Source: Bondarzewia mesenterica
Taxonomy: Eukaryota > Basidiomycota > Agaricomycetes > Russulales > Bondarzewiaceae
DNA length: 19,937 bases
Assembly: GCA_004802705.1 (NCBI GenBank)
Contig: SGPL01000590.1
Span: 1 to 19,937 of the forward strand
Direction: 5' to 3'
The notes beneath the pieces were generated by a model. The model worked only from the letters and a program-made list of their open reading frames with translations, searched no databases and was not told where the DNA came from. Positions 10,099-19,170 of this stretch are shown here, one piece after another; within the stretch, counting starts at the first letter, position 1; every line of letters starts with the position of its first letter. The position numbers and the translations under genes are program-made.

Positions 10099-11830
10099 CG
10101 CTGTCAACTCTCACATCGGCTCTGCGCTCGGTCCTTACGGTGAAGATACTCTGCACTATCCAAATGGCAATTCTCCTTCTGCCATAGCGAGCGGCCCCTA
10201 CGCGACTCCAGCTGGTGAATATCCCACTCATTCCCCACCCATCCTCTATGCATCCGCTGAAGCTGACCATATAACAAACAATACCCGTTCGCATCCCATG
10301 TCTTACAGCCAATCTTCCAAATACTCTTATGATCCTTATCCTGTCCAAAGCGCGGCTCGTGACGGTGCATGGCCACAACCTGTTACCCAAACCACTTCAT
10401 CGGGTGGTGAATCCGGCCGCGCTGATAGCAATGCCTCTCATTCCGCAAACTATGTCGAGTCTCCACATCACATCCGCTCCCGACATGACCTATGCTTCTC
10501 GATACCCAGTCATTGACGAACAAAAGTCCCTCCAAATCCCATGGACAATGCCCCCTATATTTTCACGAGCCGCTTGATGTCGCCGAGCACATCGACACCA
10601 CCGTCTTCATGATCCACATCTCTCACTTCACTGTTCCAGTTTCGATTCCCCGATGGATCCATTCCTCAGGACCGTGCCGAATTTGACTATCGTAGACATT
10701 CGACCACGGGCCACCCTGCCGAGGTCACATTGCATGGCGGGATCACAGACATTTCTGTCGCAGGTGACGGCGGTAGCGATGCCATCCGCTACAGATTGGG
10801 TGCAAGGTGGACTAGAGCGAGCAATTTTTTCTGCTTTGCCCAAATTGCCTGTTCCAGACGGTGTACATAGTGGCGATTGTGGTAGTAGCAAGGGTGAGAA
10901 CGCACCGTACTCCTGACTAAGGTCTACTCTCGGTCGCTGGACAAGTGACCTCCCCCGTCCCTCCGCTTCCGCTCACCCTCCCCACTCCTCCAAAAAACGG
11001 AAATGGGAACGGGAATCGCCTCTCGAAAATCGCCAGCGCGCCGTCATTTCCGCGGCGGACCACCCGTCTTTTGAACGGCTGCATCTACGGCACCCCTCGT
11101 CCGAAACACCTCGCCCCCAATGCCAACGCCAAGAATCTGTTCGCGAACGTTCGGGATGAGGAACCTGAGTTTGTGGAGTGGGGGGTACGGCAGCATGGGC
11201 AGTGTGCGTGCCAATACCAGCAGCGCCAGTGCGAATGCGGGGGGTAGGGGCGTGTCATGGAGTCACCTGCAGAGTGACGAGAAGATGGTCGTGGGTGCTT
11301 GGGGCAGAAGTGACGATCGTGGACGGAGTGCTGCGAGGAGAGGCGTGGGAGGGAGGGATGAGGACGATGATGGGAGTGGGATGGCGTGGGTGAGGAAGAG
11401 GAAAGAGGAGAAGATGAGGAGGGAGAGGGAAAGAGTGGAGGCGAAGGCAAAGGAGAAGAAGGGACAGAAAGAACGGGAGAAGGACAAGAAGAAGGGAGGG
11501 GATGAGGGGGAGGGGAAGAAGAGTGAGCCAGACACGGTATCAGAACCGCCGTCATCGCCATCGCAGGAGGAAAAGGACAGGGCGGAACATGTGTATACGG
11601 CCGTGAGCATGCCTGCATCTCATTATCATCACGCACACCATCACCCTCACCACCACCATCATCATGCGTCACGTGGGAGTGCGCATTCGATGGAAGTGGG
11701 AGTAGGGACACCCCATTCAGGCACGACGGTTTTGTCTTTGTCTTCGTCAGCGGCATCGTCGGATGGGGAGCAGGAAGTGACGACGCGGGTGGATGGGAAC
11801 GTCCAGAACCGTGAGAACCGCTCGTTGTGA
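10099..11830 (+). pseudogene. Decayed or frame-hopping coding region, Ser/Tyr-rich then charged and His-rich
   Basis: Protein-like sequence runs along the plus strand but changes frame repeatedly. About 10100-10460 is Ser/Tyr/Pro-rich (GPYGEDTLHYPNG, SSKYSYDPYPVQ). About 10460-10555 gives SAPDMTYASRYPVIDEQK in the next frame. About 10570-10610 gives LDVAEHIDTTVF in a third. About 10630-10850 gives FQFRFPDGSIPQDRAEFDY followed by IRYRLGARWTRA. Near 10985 comes SKKRKWERES. From 11120 a long frame is open to TGA at 11828-11830: charged (RRERERVEAKAKEKKGQK), then EEKDRAEHVYTAV, a histidine run and a Ser-rich end. The frame changes happen without room for introns, so I read them as small indels in a dead or mis-assembled gene. 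The architecture suggests a disordered regulatory protein; I recognise no domain. The histidine/lysine part could still be a live exon. Confidence 0.4.
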
Positions 11831-11997
11831 AGGTATGCAAACACTATCATATCACCGTTGTATGCTCATGGCTTTCTTGCATAGGCTCTCATCAACTTTG
11901 CGACTACATCGTACGCTGTTCACCAGCCAGGTGAGCTCGGGTGAGCTATAGGCAGGTTATTGCTCTTTCAATCATGTCGTTCGTTCTCATCCCGACC
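11818..11997 (+). repeat. 180-bp direct repeat, copy 2
   Basis: This copy begins inside the last codons of the open frame ending at 11830 (GAACCGCTCGTTGTGAAG) and ends at CATCCCGACC. Compared with copy 1 at 9919-10098 the differences are all substitutions, most of them C/T or G/T. Both intron-like splice sites (GTATGC and GCATAG) are kept in both copies. Confidence 0.85.
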
Positions 11998-12204
11998 ACG
12001 CCCTTTTTCTCACTGGTGCATACCCAAGCCCTCTACTGTGTGCCTACAACCCGCGCATTTTGCCTGTCTGGGACGATGCCCACCTCGAACTTCCTCAGCC
12101 CTCCTGCGGCAACACTCGCTCTCAGAGGGCCATGAGGACCGGCCAACGGCAAGATTACNTTACTCGTCAAGGAGCAGAGATGAAATCATGGAAGGGGAAA
12201 TAGG
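11973..12204 (+). pseudogene. Short coding remnant after the second repeat copy
   Basis: A frame open from within the repeat copy gives VRSHPDHALFLTGAYPSP, then CAYNPRILPVWDDAHLELP and a charged tail, ending in TAG at 12202-12204. One N base (12159) lies in it. Its N-terminal residues come from the duplicated block, and the equivalent frame after copy 1 starts similarly (HLVRSHAD) and then diverges. That suggests a shared 5' coding segment in both duplicates. No family recognised. Confidence 0.3.
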
Positions 12205-12449
12205 GCCACGACGTTGACACTCGCAAGGACCTTGCAAGGTGACGTGACTCGAATAAAGTAGGTGGCAGGTTCATTTGACAGCACCTTCTCAGTGAAGAAG
12301 GACATGCAGGTTCGCGCGGACCAGACTCAAGCACCAATTTTTGATGGCGCATCCTGTGGAGGAAAGCTTTCTGCAGCGCAGATCAAGCTTCGTGTGGTTC
12401 GCGCTCGCCTTAATGAGCTGGATAAGCAAGCATCAAGTTCGCCTTTAGG

Positions 12450-13520
12450 CCTCTCACCAGATCTTGAAGCCGAACGCGGTCTGTTGAAAGCAAGGCATCC
12501 ATATCTAGGCGATCATCGTCATATGGAGCTCTGGGTATCGGATCGCCCATTGGAAAAGCCCACATCAGGTCTCCCCACAAATCGCTTCGCAGTAGCATAT
12601 CAGGATCTGGCTTTCTGTACCGCCGTCCAGCGGACAAAGGAAAGGAGAAAAAGAAGGGCGTTCAGTGAAAGGATGAGGCTGGGCAAGGTGAATTGGATGG
12701 CGGGGGTCATAACAATCGATCAGCAACTGGCCTGGGCATCAGAAGGCCATCGATTTCTATAACGCCTGCACTCGACGACAGTGGTCTCTTTTCTGCTGCT
12801 TCGCAGTGAAACCCAGGGTCAGAGAGCGAATGGGAGGACGAGAAGACAGAAGACAGCATGAGCTTCAGCTTCTCTCTTCCCCTCCACGACCTTCCAACTT
12901 CTCACGCAGAGCCGTCCAGGATGCGGTGAATAAGTCGGCTCGAACCCAGCTTCCTCAAACGTTCTACGTTGGGAAGCTTGGCGGAGGATGATGAAAATGT
13001 CAAAAATCAACTAACGCCAGGAAGACGCGGTGCGCCGCTTGCTGACCGCAGCCTCAACTCGGCGCAGCCTGAAGAGTCAAGCAGCAGCTCTGAGTCTATC
13101 AATAAACCGCATATGTCGAAGGGTGCGCATGAGAGGAGTGCAATGACTAGTCCGCGGCATGGGCAGCAAACACCGCATGCGATAGGTTTCATCCATGAAG
13201 GCTGCACGCCGGTGATCAAATATCGGGCCCATGCGAAGCGAGAAAGCGCACTGACGCTCGAGTTTAATTCCCCAGCTGTCGCCGAAATCAAGAGGAGATA
13301 CAACTGGGTCATCGTCAAAGGGCACAACGGTTGTGGGGGCAGGCCCTCCGCGGCGTGTCGTGGTGGCAGAGCCAGAAGGGCGAAAGTCACCTGCTGGGAG
13401 GACGAAGCAAATGTCATTGCTCAATCTTGCTTCAAAAGGAATGGCATCGACACGTCTGCGGGCTGGCGGGAACACTTCATTGGTGACTATCTCCTTGGGG
13501 GATATGAGTTCCGTGGATGC
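12450..13520 (+). pseudogene. Decayed serine-rich regulatory-type protein with several in-frame TGA codons
   Basis: One frame from about 12450 to 13190 reads as a coherent Ser/Arg-rich protein: ISRRSSSYGALGIGSP, SPHKSLRSSISGSGFLY, ADKGKEKKKG, TPALDDSGLFSAAS, NPGSESEWEDEKTEDS, LEPSFLKRSTLGSLAEDDE, QPEESSSSSESINKP. It is interrupted only by TGA at 12465, 12666, 12807 and 12927. Around 13200 it shifts by one base and goes on as NIGPMRSEKAH, IPQLSPKSRGDTTGSSSKG, PPRRVVVAEPEGRKSPAG, MSLLNLASKGM and NTSLVTISLGDMSSVDA, with TGA at 13213 and 13252. The composition is typical of fungal disordered signalling proteins with phosphorylation-site-like SP and RRxS patterns. No domain is recognised. A competing open frame at 12262-12762 has no such character and I treat it as a shadow. 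Confidence 0.45.
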
Positions 13521-14560
13521 GTGTGTTTTTCTGGCTTTTTCTCCATTTGTCTCTCCATCCGTCTCTGCCGATTCTCACATTTCCACGAATGTTGCATGAT
13601 TATCTCTGTCACATTGACTCTCATAGGACTCCTCGTCCATGAATATATTGTCACATACCGTTGCTCTAACTGTACATACACCAAAAACTGGGCTCGAGCT
13701 CTGGGTCCATTTATGTGTTCGCTATTCACCTCGGAACTTTTGGTAGATGTCGCAATCCCATAGCTGGTGATTTGATCACGACGAGGTTGGCGGTGTATAA
13801 AAAAAATATGAGTCGTGTTGATATTGACACCGAAATTGGCTAGAAAGTTCTCGGCTGGTGCACAAAAGTGAGAGACAGAGGAATGTTGTCAGTCGCACTA
13901 GAATACGAGCAAAGTGGCCACACATTCATGAAAGAGCTCACCTTCACGGAATAGCCCCGTGCAGTGATACGGTCGGGCTCGCGAGATCTTCACAAATGTG
14001 ATCGGGTGCGTCATCGCACACCATTGAGCATGGAAAATAAAATATATAATTAGCAATAAACTCACTCTGTCAAAATGACATGCGGCTACAGTCTACTTCT
14101 GAATGGCTGGTGCAGATCGCAAGTCGTCCGTGATCAACGTTGTTGTGTCGTCGGACACAGATCGCATCGATCACATGCTGTGACTGTCGTGTCTTGGCAC
14201 ACATTTTGCTTCCGTTTTTCGCGTTCATCACTGTTCCTGCATTTTAATGTGCAGTGGTGTAACTAACTTTAATTCTATCTAACCTGCTGCTGCATGCCCA
14301 ACAAATAATAGTCTGCCATAGATAAGTTCAAAACAATCATTCACCCAGAGACGGCTCCATCATCTTTTGCGTGCCCCAATCATTGACAGACGTCACCGCT
14401 ATCTGCACAATGCTGCAGTCATGGGCAAGAGCAGTGCCTATGATTGCCGTGGTGTGATAGCAAGGGTCTGTTTTGATGTAGATAATGGAGGAGTACCGTA
14501 TCGACGCCCGTTCCGGCCAGGTGCATTCTCAGGTGCGTTGTTGCTTGTCGATCCCAAACA
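13521..14560. other. Region without a supported gene
   Basis: The open frame continuing to 13763 becomes cysteine- and aromatic-rich, reading like non-coding sequence (possibly intron or 3' flank of the decayed Ser-rich gene). The rest is AT-richer, with TATAAAAAAAATATG near 13796 and AAAATATATAATTAG near 14039. I see no convincing exon, RNA gene or repeat. Confidence 0.4.
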
Positions 14561-14569
14561 TCATGCATG

Positions 14570-15532
14570 CCAGCGCTGCTGGACCAGCTTGCAGAGTCGC
14601 AAGCACATACTAGAGATGTGGTCGTGCGAGCACATGGAACAATGCAGATCGCATGACCCACCTTTTGGAATGCGCGAGGCGAGGGCAAAGGGGAAGGCTT
14701 GAACAAGGGCTGGTCAAGCTTGGCGTCTCGCTCCCGATCGCCAGTCCGAGCTGCTTGCTATGCTGGAGGATGGTGGCGAACTGGGTGAGCTGGGTATCCT
14801 GCCGCTCCATTTACATCCGCTGCAGCTGAAACAGTCCATGATCGTCCAACGGGCGCGTCTGTTCTGTCTCCTGCAGCTGCGCGGGATGCTGAACGCAATG
14901 CGCGGATTTGTGGAGAAGATCTTTCAGGTATGCTATTTAAAACACGTAGTCAGTTCAGCAGCACGCGTGAGATACTGTGATTCTGACGCTTCTCACCAGT
15001 CGAGTCAGTTTCATCTCCGTCGGCTGCATGGCGGGGGTGGCGGCAGCACCAAAGACATGGATGATGGGCTTGTTGTTCCATGCCGACCCAGACGAGGATC
15101 TTTCGAGCAACGCAGCATGATCCGATGCCAATGTGGGATTGCGCTCAGTCGAGGAGCCCAATCTGTGAGCAGCGCAGTCATCCTGCAAGCACGCGACCAC
15201 ATCCGTGCAGTGCTGCAACTCGCCCTCGCTCATTCTGGCTGCTCCAAGCTCCTCCAGTCCCTGCGCGAGCATCACGGCATGGGTGACGATCACGCCGAGC
15301 TTCTTTTTGGCTTGCACGTTGGGCGACTGCTGCCGTGTTCATTGCGATGAGCGCATTCCTGGCACAACAGTACGTCGTGCCTGGAGGCGCAACATATTAT
15401 GATCGTGCTGCTTGGGAGTATTTCCTGTGCCAGCTTCACCACGCTCCTGACAGCGACGGAGGCATTGAACTCATCATTTTTCATACCTTTCAGAGTATTC
15501 ACGCAGTGGAGGTTTATATTTAAATGCAGTTA
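14570..15532 (+). pseudogene. Heavily decayed coding region with frame changes and TGA stops
   Basis: Protein-like fragments line up on the plus strand in changing frames. They are LLDQLAESQAHTRDVVVRAH, then AGYPAAPFTSAAAETV and SPAAARDAERNARICGEDLS. A likely intron follows at 14928-15000 (GTATGC...CACCAG), then VESVSSPSAAW. Next come WMMGLLFHADPDEDLSSN, DANVGLRSVEEPNL, SSAVILQARDHIRAVLQL and RWATAAVFIAMSAFLAQQY continuing to YYDRAAWEYFLCQLHHAP. The stops in these frames are TGA. Minus-strand frames at 14955-15317 are also open, so the strand is not certain; I favour plus because its fragments join in order. No family recognised. The AAVFIAMSAFLAQQY segment could be a hydrophobic helix. Confidence 0.3.
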
Positions 15533-15666
15533 GCTTGGCGGTGCAATTGTGAGATGGTGGCTGGCGACTAGCTGTACAGTTGCAACTGAGATAAGCCACC
15601 ATCAGCCACCTCAGCTTTTTCAAAGCGAACATCGATTTGCGCTGTTGAACCTGCACATCCACACTC

Positions 15667-18605
15667 ATGCCTGACAAAGAACTCTTCGTCACCTTTACTA
15701 GCCAGGAGGATGGCGAGCAGGTCATTTGCAAGTACTGCAAGCAGCTGAAACCAAAATCAACAATGCATTATTTGCATAACAGCGTTACCGGCAAGTGCGG
15801 AGCATACGTCTGTCTAGGCAACTGTCTACAATATTATCGTGATAAACCATCAACGATCAGAGATCCAGGTATGCCTTCCCTTCTCATCCTGATTCTCATT
15901 TAGACTATTTACCGTAACAACGCCAAAGGTCGTGCAAATCAAATCGCTTCACCACTCGCTTTACCGGCATTCCCACCGGCTCGATCAGCTGCTGCCCCTG
16001 TCATGTTTGCTGCCCCTCAGGCTATTCGCGGTCAAACAGCTGCTGCTCAAAGAGGAGGTGCGTCCGATTTGGTGACATCACACTTCTTTTTCCATATGGT
16101 AAAGCCCGAAACCTTTCCAGATATGTCTCATCTGGTGCGAGCAGTTGGAAATATGGGTCCGCCGACACTACCATCGCGTGGTCCTCGTGTGAACGTTCCA
16201 GGAGCAGATCTCGCACTGGCATTGCCACCTTGCATTTCATCTGTTGATACAATTTTGCCCGGGGGATATACTGAATCCCATCAGTGGTACAACACTATGC
16301 GTGTTGCCTTTCAGAACCGTGTGTATCGTGATCCCGAGGTGGCGATTGTCAAGGCTTCCATGAGGGTGAAGGAGCGAAACCGTGTCAATGCAATGCAAGT
16401 CGGCGTAAGTTAACTCCACAACTTCATAGCCATATCACGAGCTGATGGCAGTCTTAGCACGTCTCTGAAAGTATTGGTAATGTTCCGGCATGAATCGGTT
16501 CCATGGAACTCAAGAAAATTGTCTTCGCCGCCTTATTACCTCATTTCCACAAGGATTTCAAGAATTGTATCCTCACGATGTCTGATGTTACCCTGCATAA
16601 CAGCAAGGGTGTGGAGTTCCTCCCGAACATCCCCGATGCCATTTACGATGAATGTTTTGCGACAAAGAACGGCAAGAAAAAATTCCAACGCGATAAGGAA
16701 ATCAAGATCCTTTTGTATCTCGAGCCCAATACGTACAAGGAGATATGTGATCGCCATCTGGATGAGGAGGTCAGTTTTTGTGTATGCTCGAGTTATACTT
16801 GCTAATGTTGTCAGTCTCTTTCTGATAGGAGAATGAGCATGCCAATGCAATGGTAGACGTTCATGTTGCAACGCACTTGAAGGATAAAATAGCGGAAGGT
16901 GTGCACAGCCAGGTCATCACAGATCAAGAGCCGAGGCACAACGATGCTGTGAGTATCTAATTTACCTTATTCCTCTGCCCGTTATCTATATTCCAATGAA
17001 AAACTCCTGTAATTCAGACTATCGGGTTATTTTCAAACGTGTCACACCATTCTTACGCACTGTCGACGTCAATTGGTTTTGACTTCAACGACGTCTCACC
17101 TCCCAGATCTGAACACGTTATACCCAAGCTTGTTGCCAGTCAAACAGATCAACCTGCGCTACGACCAAAACCAAGGCCCATGAAGCGTCAATCCCACGAG
17201 GTACGATAGATATATATGCATATGTTTGTCAGTTATAGGCTCATATAGCTGTACAATTGAACAGTTAAGCTTACCTGCTCCAAAGCGTGTAGCGGTGCAG
17301 CATGAGGACGAGTCCATCGGCTGCCAGTCTCTTTCTGTTGATCGTATTCAAAAGGCTCTTCAAGCACAACGGCGCGCACAGCCATGAGACATTCGCCCAC
17401 TGTGTAAGTGATATTTTGACATGAATCCTGATTTCTACGAGTTGATTGTCATTATCATAGTCACGATAACAGTAATGGATGTTCATATATAGATCCGACC
17501 ACAGCGAACATTCGATCAGCTGATAGAGTCACCAAACTGGCGAGATGAGATCCTCAAGACCGCTCCAGTTGCGACAAAGTTGCACTACGATCTGAAGTCA
17601 AAAGGATCATTCGGCGCTTTCAAAAAGGCGCAGATGGGACGACTAGGAGATGATGTATTCAACACAGGCTCGAACACGATTGCCATCAAGCAGGCTTTCT
17701 ATCAAAATAGTGGGAGCAACATACGAATATTCTATGACAGTCGCGAGCAGGCAAAGGAGCTGGTGATGGAGATGAACTGTCTCGTTTGGGCGGACGCCCT
17801 GATGAATCTAGTTTATGACTTCATCAAAGATGAGCGCATTCGCAGGGATGAATCCTGTCCCTTCGATATTCCTCATTTGCGATTCGTTCATATTGGTCTT
17901 GCCATTGCTCAAAAACAGGGAAGTGATGATCGGCTCACTTGCCTGGTAGAAGAATGGGTTGATGCAGAAGTCGAGGGGCCATTTCGTAAGTATCTGGGGA
18001 ATGCGTCTGCGATACCTTACCCGCTCGCGGCCACAGAGGATCGAGCGCGTGCACGCTTTTTGGTCTTTGCGCACACCTCCAGTTTTGGAAGACGGGAGGT
18101 CAAGTTTTTATCGCTGATTTCCAAGGTGAGTCAGATAACCTTTCTCGATTGCCTCCTCCCTTGCGCTTATGTCTCGGTCTGAGTCAACACTCTGATCGGA
18201 CAGCAAATCCTAACTGAAATATGTGTTTTCACCTACAGGTGGCAATACACTATTATCGGATCCTCAAATAATCACGAACCCGTACGTCTATATTACCTTT
18301 GATCACTAGTTCGTCTTGATTTGTGATCAAATACTAGGAAAGTTGGCGAGAATATCTTCGCAGACGGCAACTACAAACTGCTGTACAAGAACTTCCCTAC
18401 CGAGCATGAGTGCAACATTTTCTGTGTCTACTATCGCCTCCCTCATTTACGCACACTCCTACCGAAGAGCATTGCTGGCAGTGGAACGCTGGGGCAGACA
18501 TTGAGGGAGCCGCCCATCGTGATTTCGAGCTCTTCGAGTGGCAAGAGAGTGTCAGGGGCTGAGGCAGAGATGGCGAACTTGCCATCCAAACCACTGCATC
18601 AGTAA
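15667..18605 (+). pseudogene. Fungal alpha-kinase (MHCK/EF2K-type) gene with multiple frame lesions (9 exons)
   Basis: Exons: 15667-15868, 15929-16404, 16458-16769, 16829-16948, 17018-17200, 17265-17403, 17493-18125, 18239-18281 and 18338-18605, with introns of 53-113 nt and sound splice sites. The N-terminus has a Cys-rich putative zinc module (CKYCKQLKPK, later GKCGAYVCLGNC). A Pro/Ala-rich linker and a middle region without known motifs follow. The kinase domain lies in exons 7-9. It has a Gly-rich loop KGSFGAFKKAQMG, IAIKQ with the candidate ATP-binding Lys at 17688, VEEWVDAEVEGPFRKYLGN, and FIADFQG spliced to GNTLLSDPQI. It ends with the family's zinc-binding tail, FPTEHECNIFC. The family phosphorylates Ser/Thr using an atypical fold. 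Lesions: TGA at 16491 in exon 3; exon 6 length not compatible with its phase, plus TGA at 17385; two extra bases near 18073-18076 in exon 7. The terminal stop is TAA. A TGA-skipping acceptor at 16514 (CAAG|AAA) is possible. Confidence 0.8.
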
Positions 18606-18897
18606 ATTCTTTTTGCTACTGTCGACACTCATGGAGCAATTATAAGTAGACAATGATATATTCTCGAAAGGCAGGACACAGCTGGCAGTCGGCAAACCTC
18701 TAACGACACAAACTGGGGGTCGCAAGTCTACGAATTTGGGTAAGCAATTATCATATATCCTAGTTCATGCATAATGTTTGACCGCTTCATGTACAGAAAA
18801 AAAAAAAGGAAAGGAAACACTCGGATGAGGAATGATCAGATAGTTTCAAGCAGGTCAGGGAAAGATGTTCAAGTACGGAGAAAATGTGCCGTCGAGT
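18606..18897. other. Convergent 3' spacer
   Basis: This lies between the plus-strand alpha-kinase stop and the minus-strand TB2/DP1-like exon end, so it should hold both 3' ends. It contains a run of ten A at 18798-18807. No gene seen. Confidence 0.4.
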
Positions 18898-19170
18898 CTA
18901 CGAAACTACCACTCTTAAGAAAATATAGCAGCACTCGCACCCAATAATGATCGCACCCAACAATGATGACGCCTCTGCCATCCCCGTTCCACTCCCAAGC
19001 TGTCCCATGCTCCTCGAAATCTGTTCTCACAATGCGCGCGCGCGCGCAGAGATGAACGCAAAAATCTTCGTCTTGAGCGAAGCGAGAGCCGTATCGATTT
19101 GAGCTTCATGCGTCGACAGAAACGGGCGGAGGTGCGTTTGATAGAGGTACGAGAATGCCTGCGGGGTGCC
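18898..19170 (-). pseudogene. TB2/DP1/HVA22 (REEP/Yop1-type) C-terminal exon with internal TGA
   Basis: The minus-strand frame from 19170 reads GTPQAFSYLYQTHLRPFLS, then THEAQIDTALASLKTKIFAFI. This matches the signature of the TB2/DP1/HVA22 family (YxxxLxPFLxxHExxID followed by an amphipathic helix), which shapes tubular endoplasmic reticulum. It is followed by SARARAL, TGA at 19029-19027, and then EQISRSMGQLGSGTGMAE to a TAG at 18900-18898. The family normally continues the amphipathic helix past this point, so the TGA looks like a lesion, but the core motif precedes it and a shortened protein is possible. The upstream exons with the membrane hairpin should lie above 19170 on the minus strand. 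I could not identify them with confidence in the remaining 770 bases. Confidence 0.5.
19034..19047. repeat. (GC)7 dinucleotide microsatellite
   Basis: Fourteen bases of alternating G and C. On the minus strand it encodes the Ala-Arg alternation in SARARAL of the TB2/DP1-like exon, directly before the TGA at 19029-19027. Slippage by one dinucleotide would shift the frame. Confidence 0.9.

Noticed and set aside
11085..11840. 251-codon minus-strand frame rich in Pro, Ser and His
   Set aside because: It is the mirror of the charged, His-rich plus-strand frame; purine-rich coding DNA gives such shadows.
9919..11997. The direct repeats as a long terminal repeat pair of a retrotransposon
   Set aside because: They lack TG...CA ends, no reverse transcriptase, protease or primer-binding site lies between them, and the unit carries splice sites.
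12262..12762. 166-codon plus-strand open frame as a real gene
   Set aside because: Its composition is arbitrary, it has no domain, and an overlapping frame has a much stronger coding look with only TGA interruptions.
9082..19029. UGA read as a sense codon (recoding or a variant genetic code)
   Set aside because: Fungal nuclear genes use UGA as stop. The same regions also need small indels, which recoding cannot explain, so decay is simpler.
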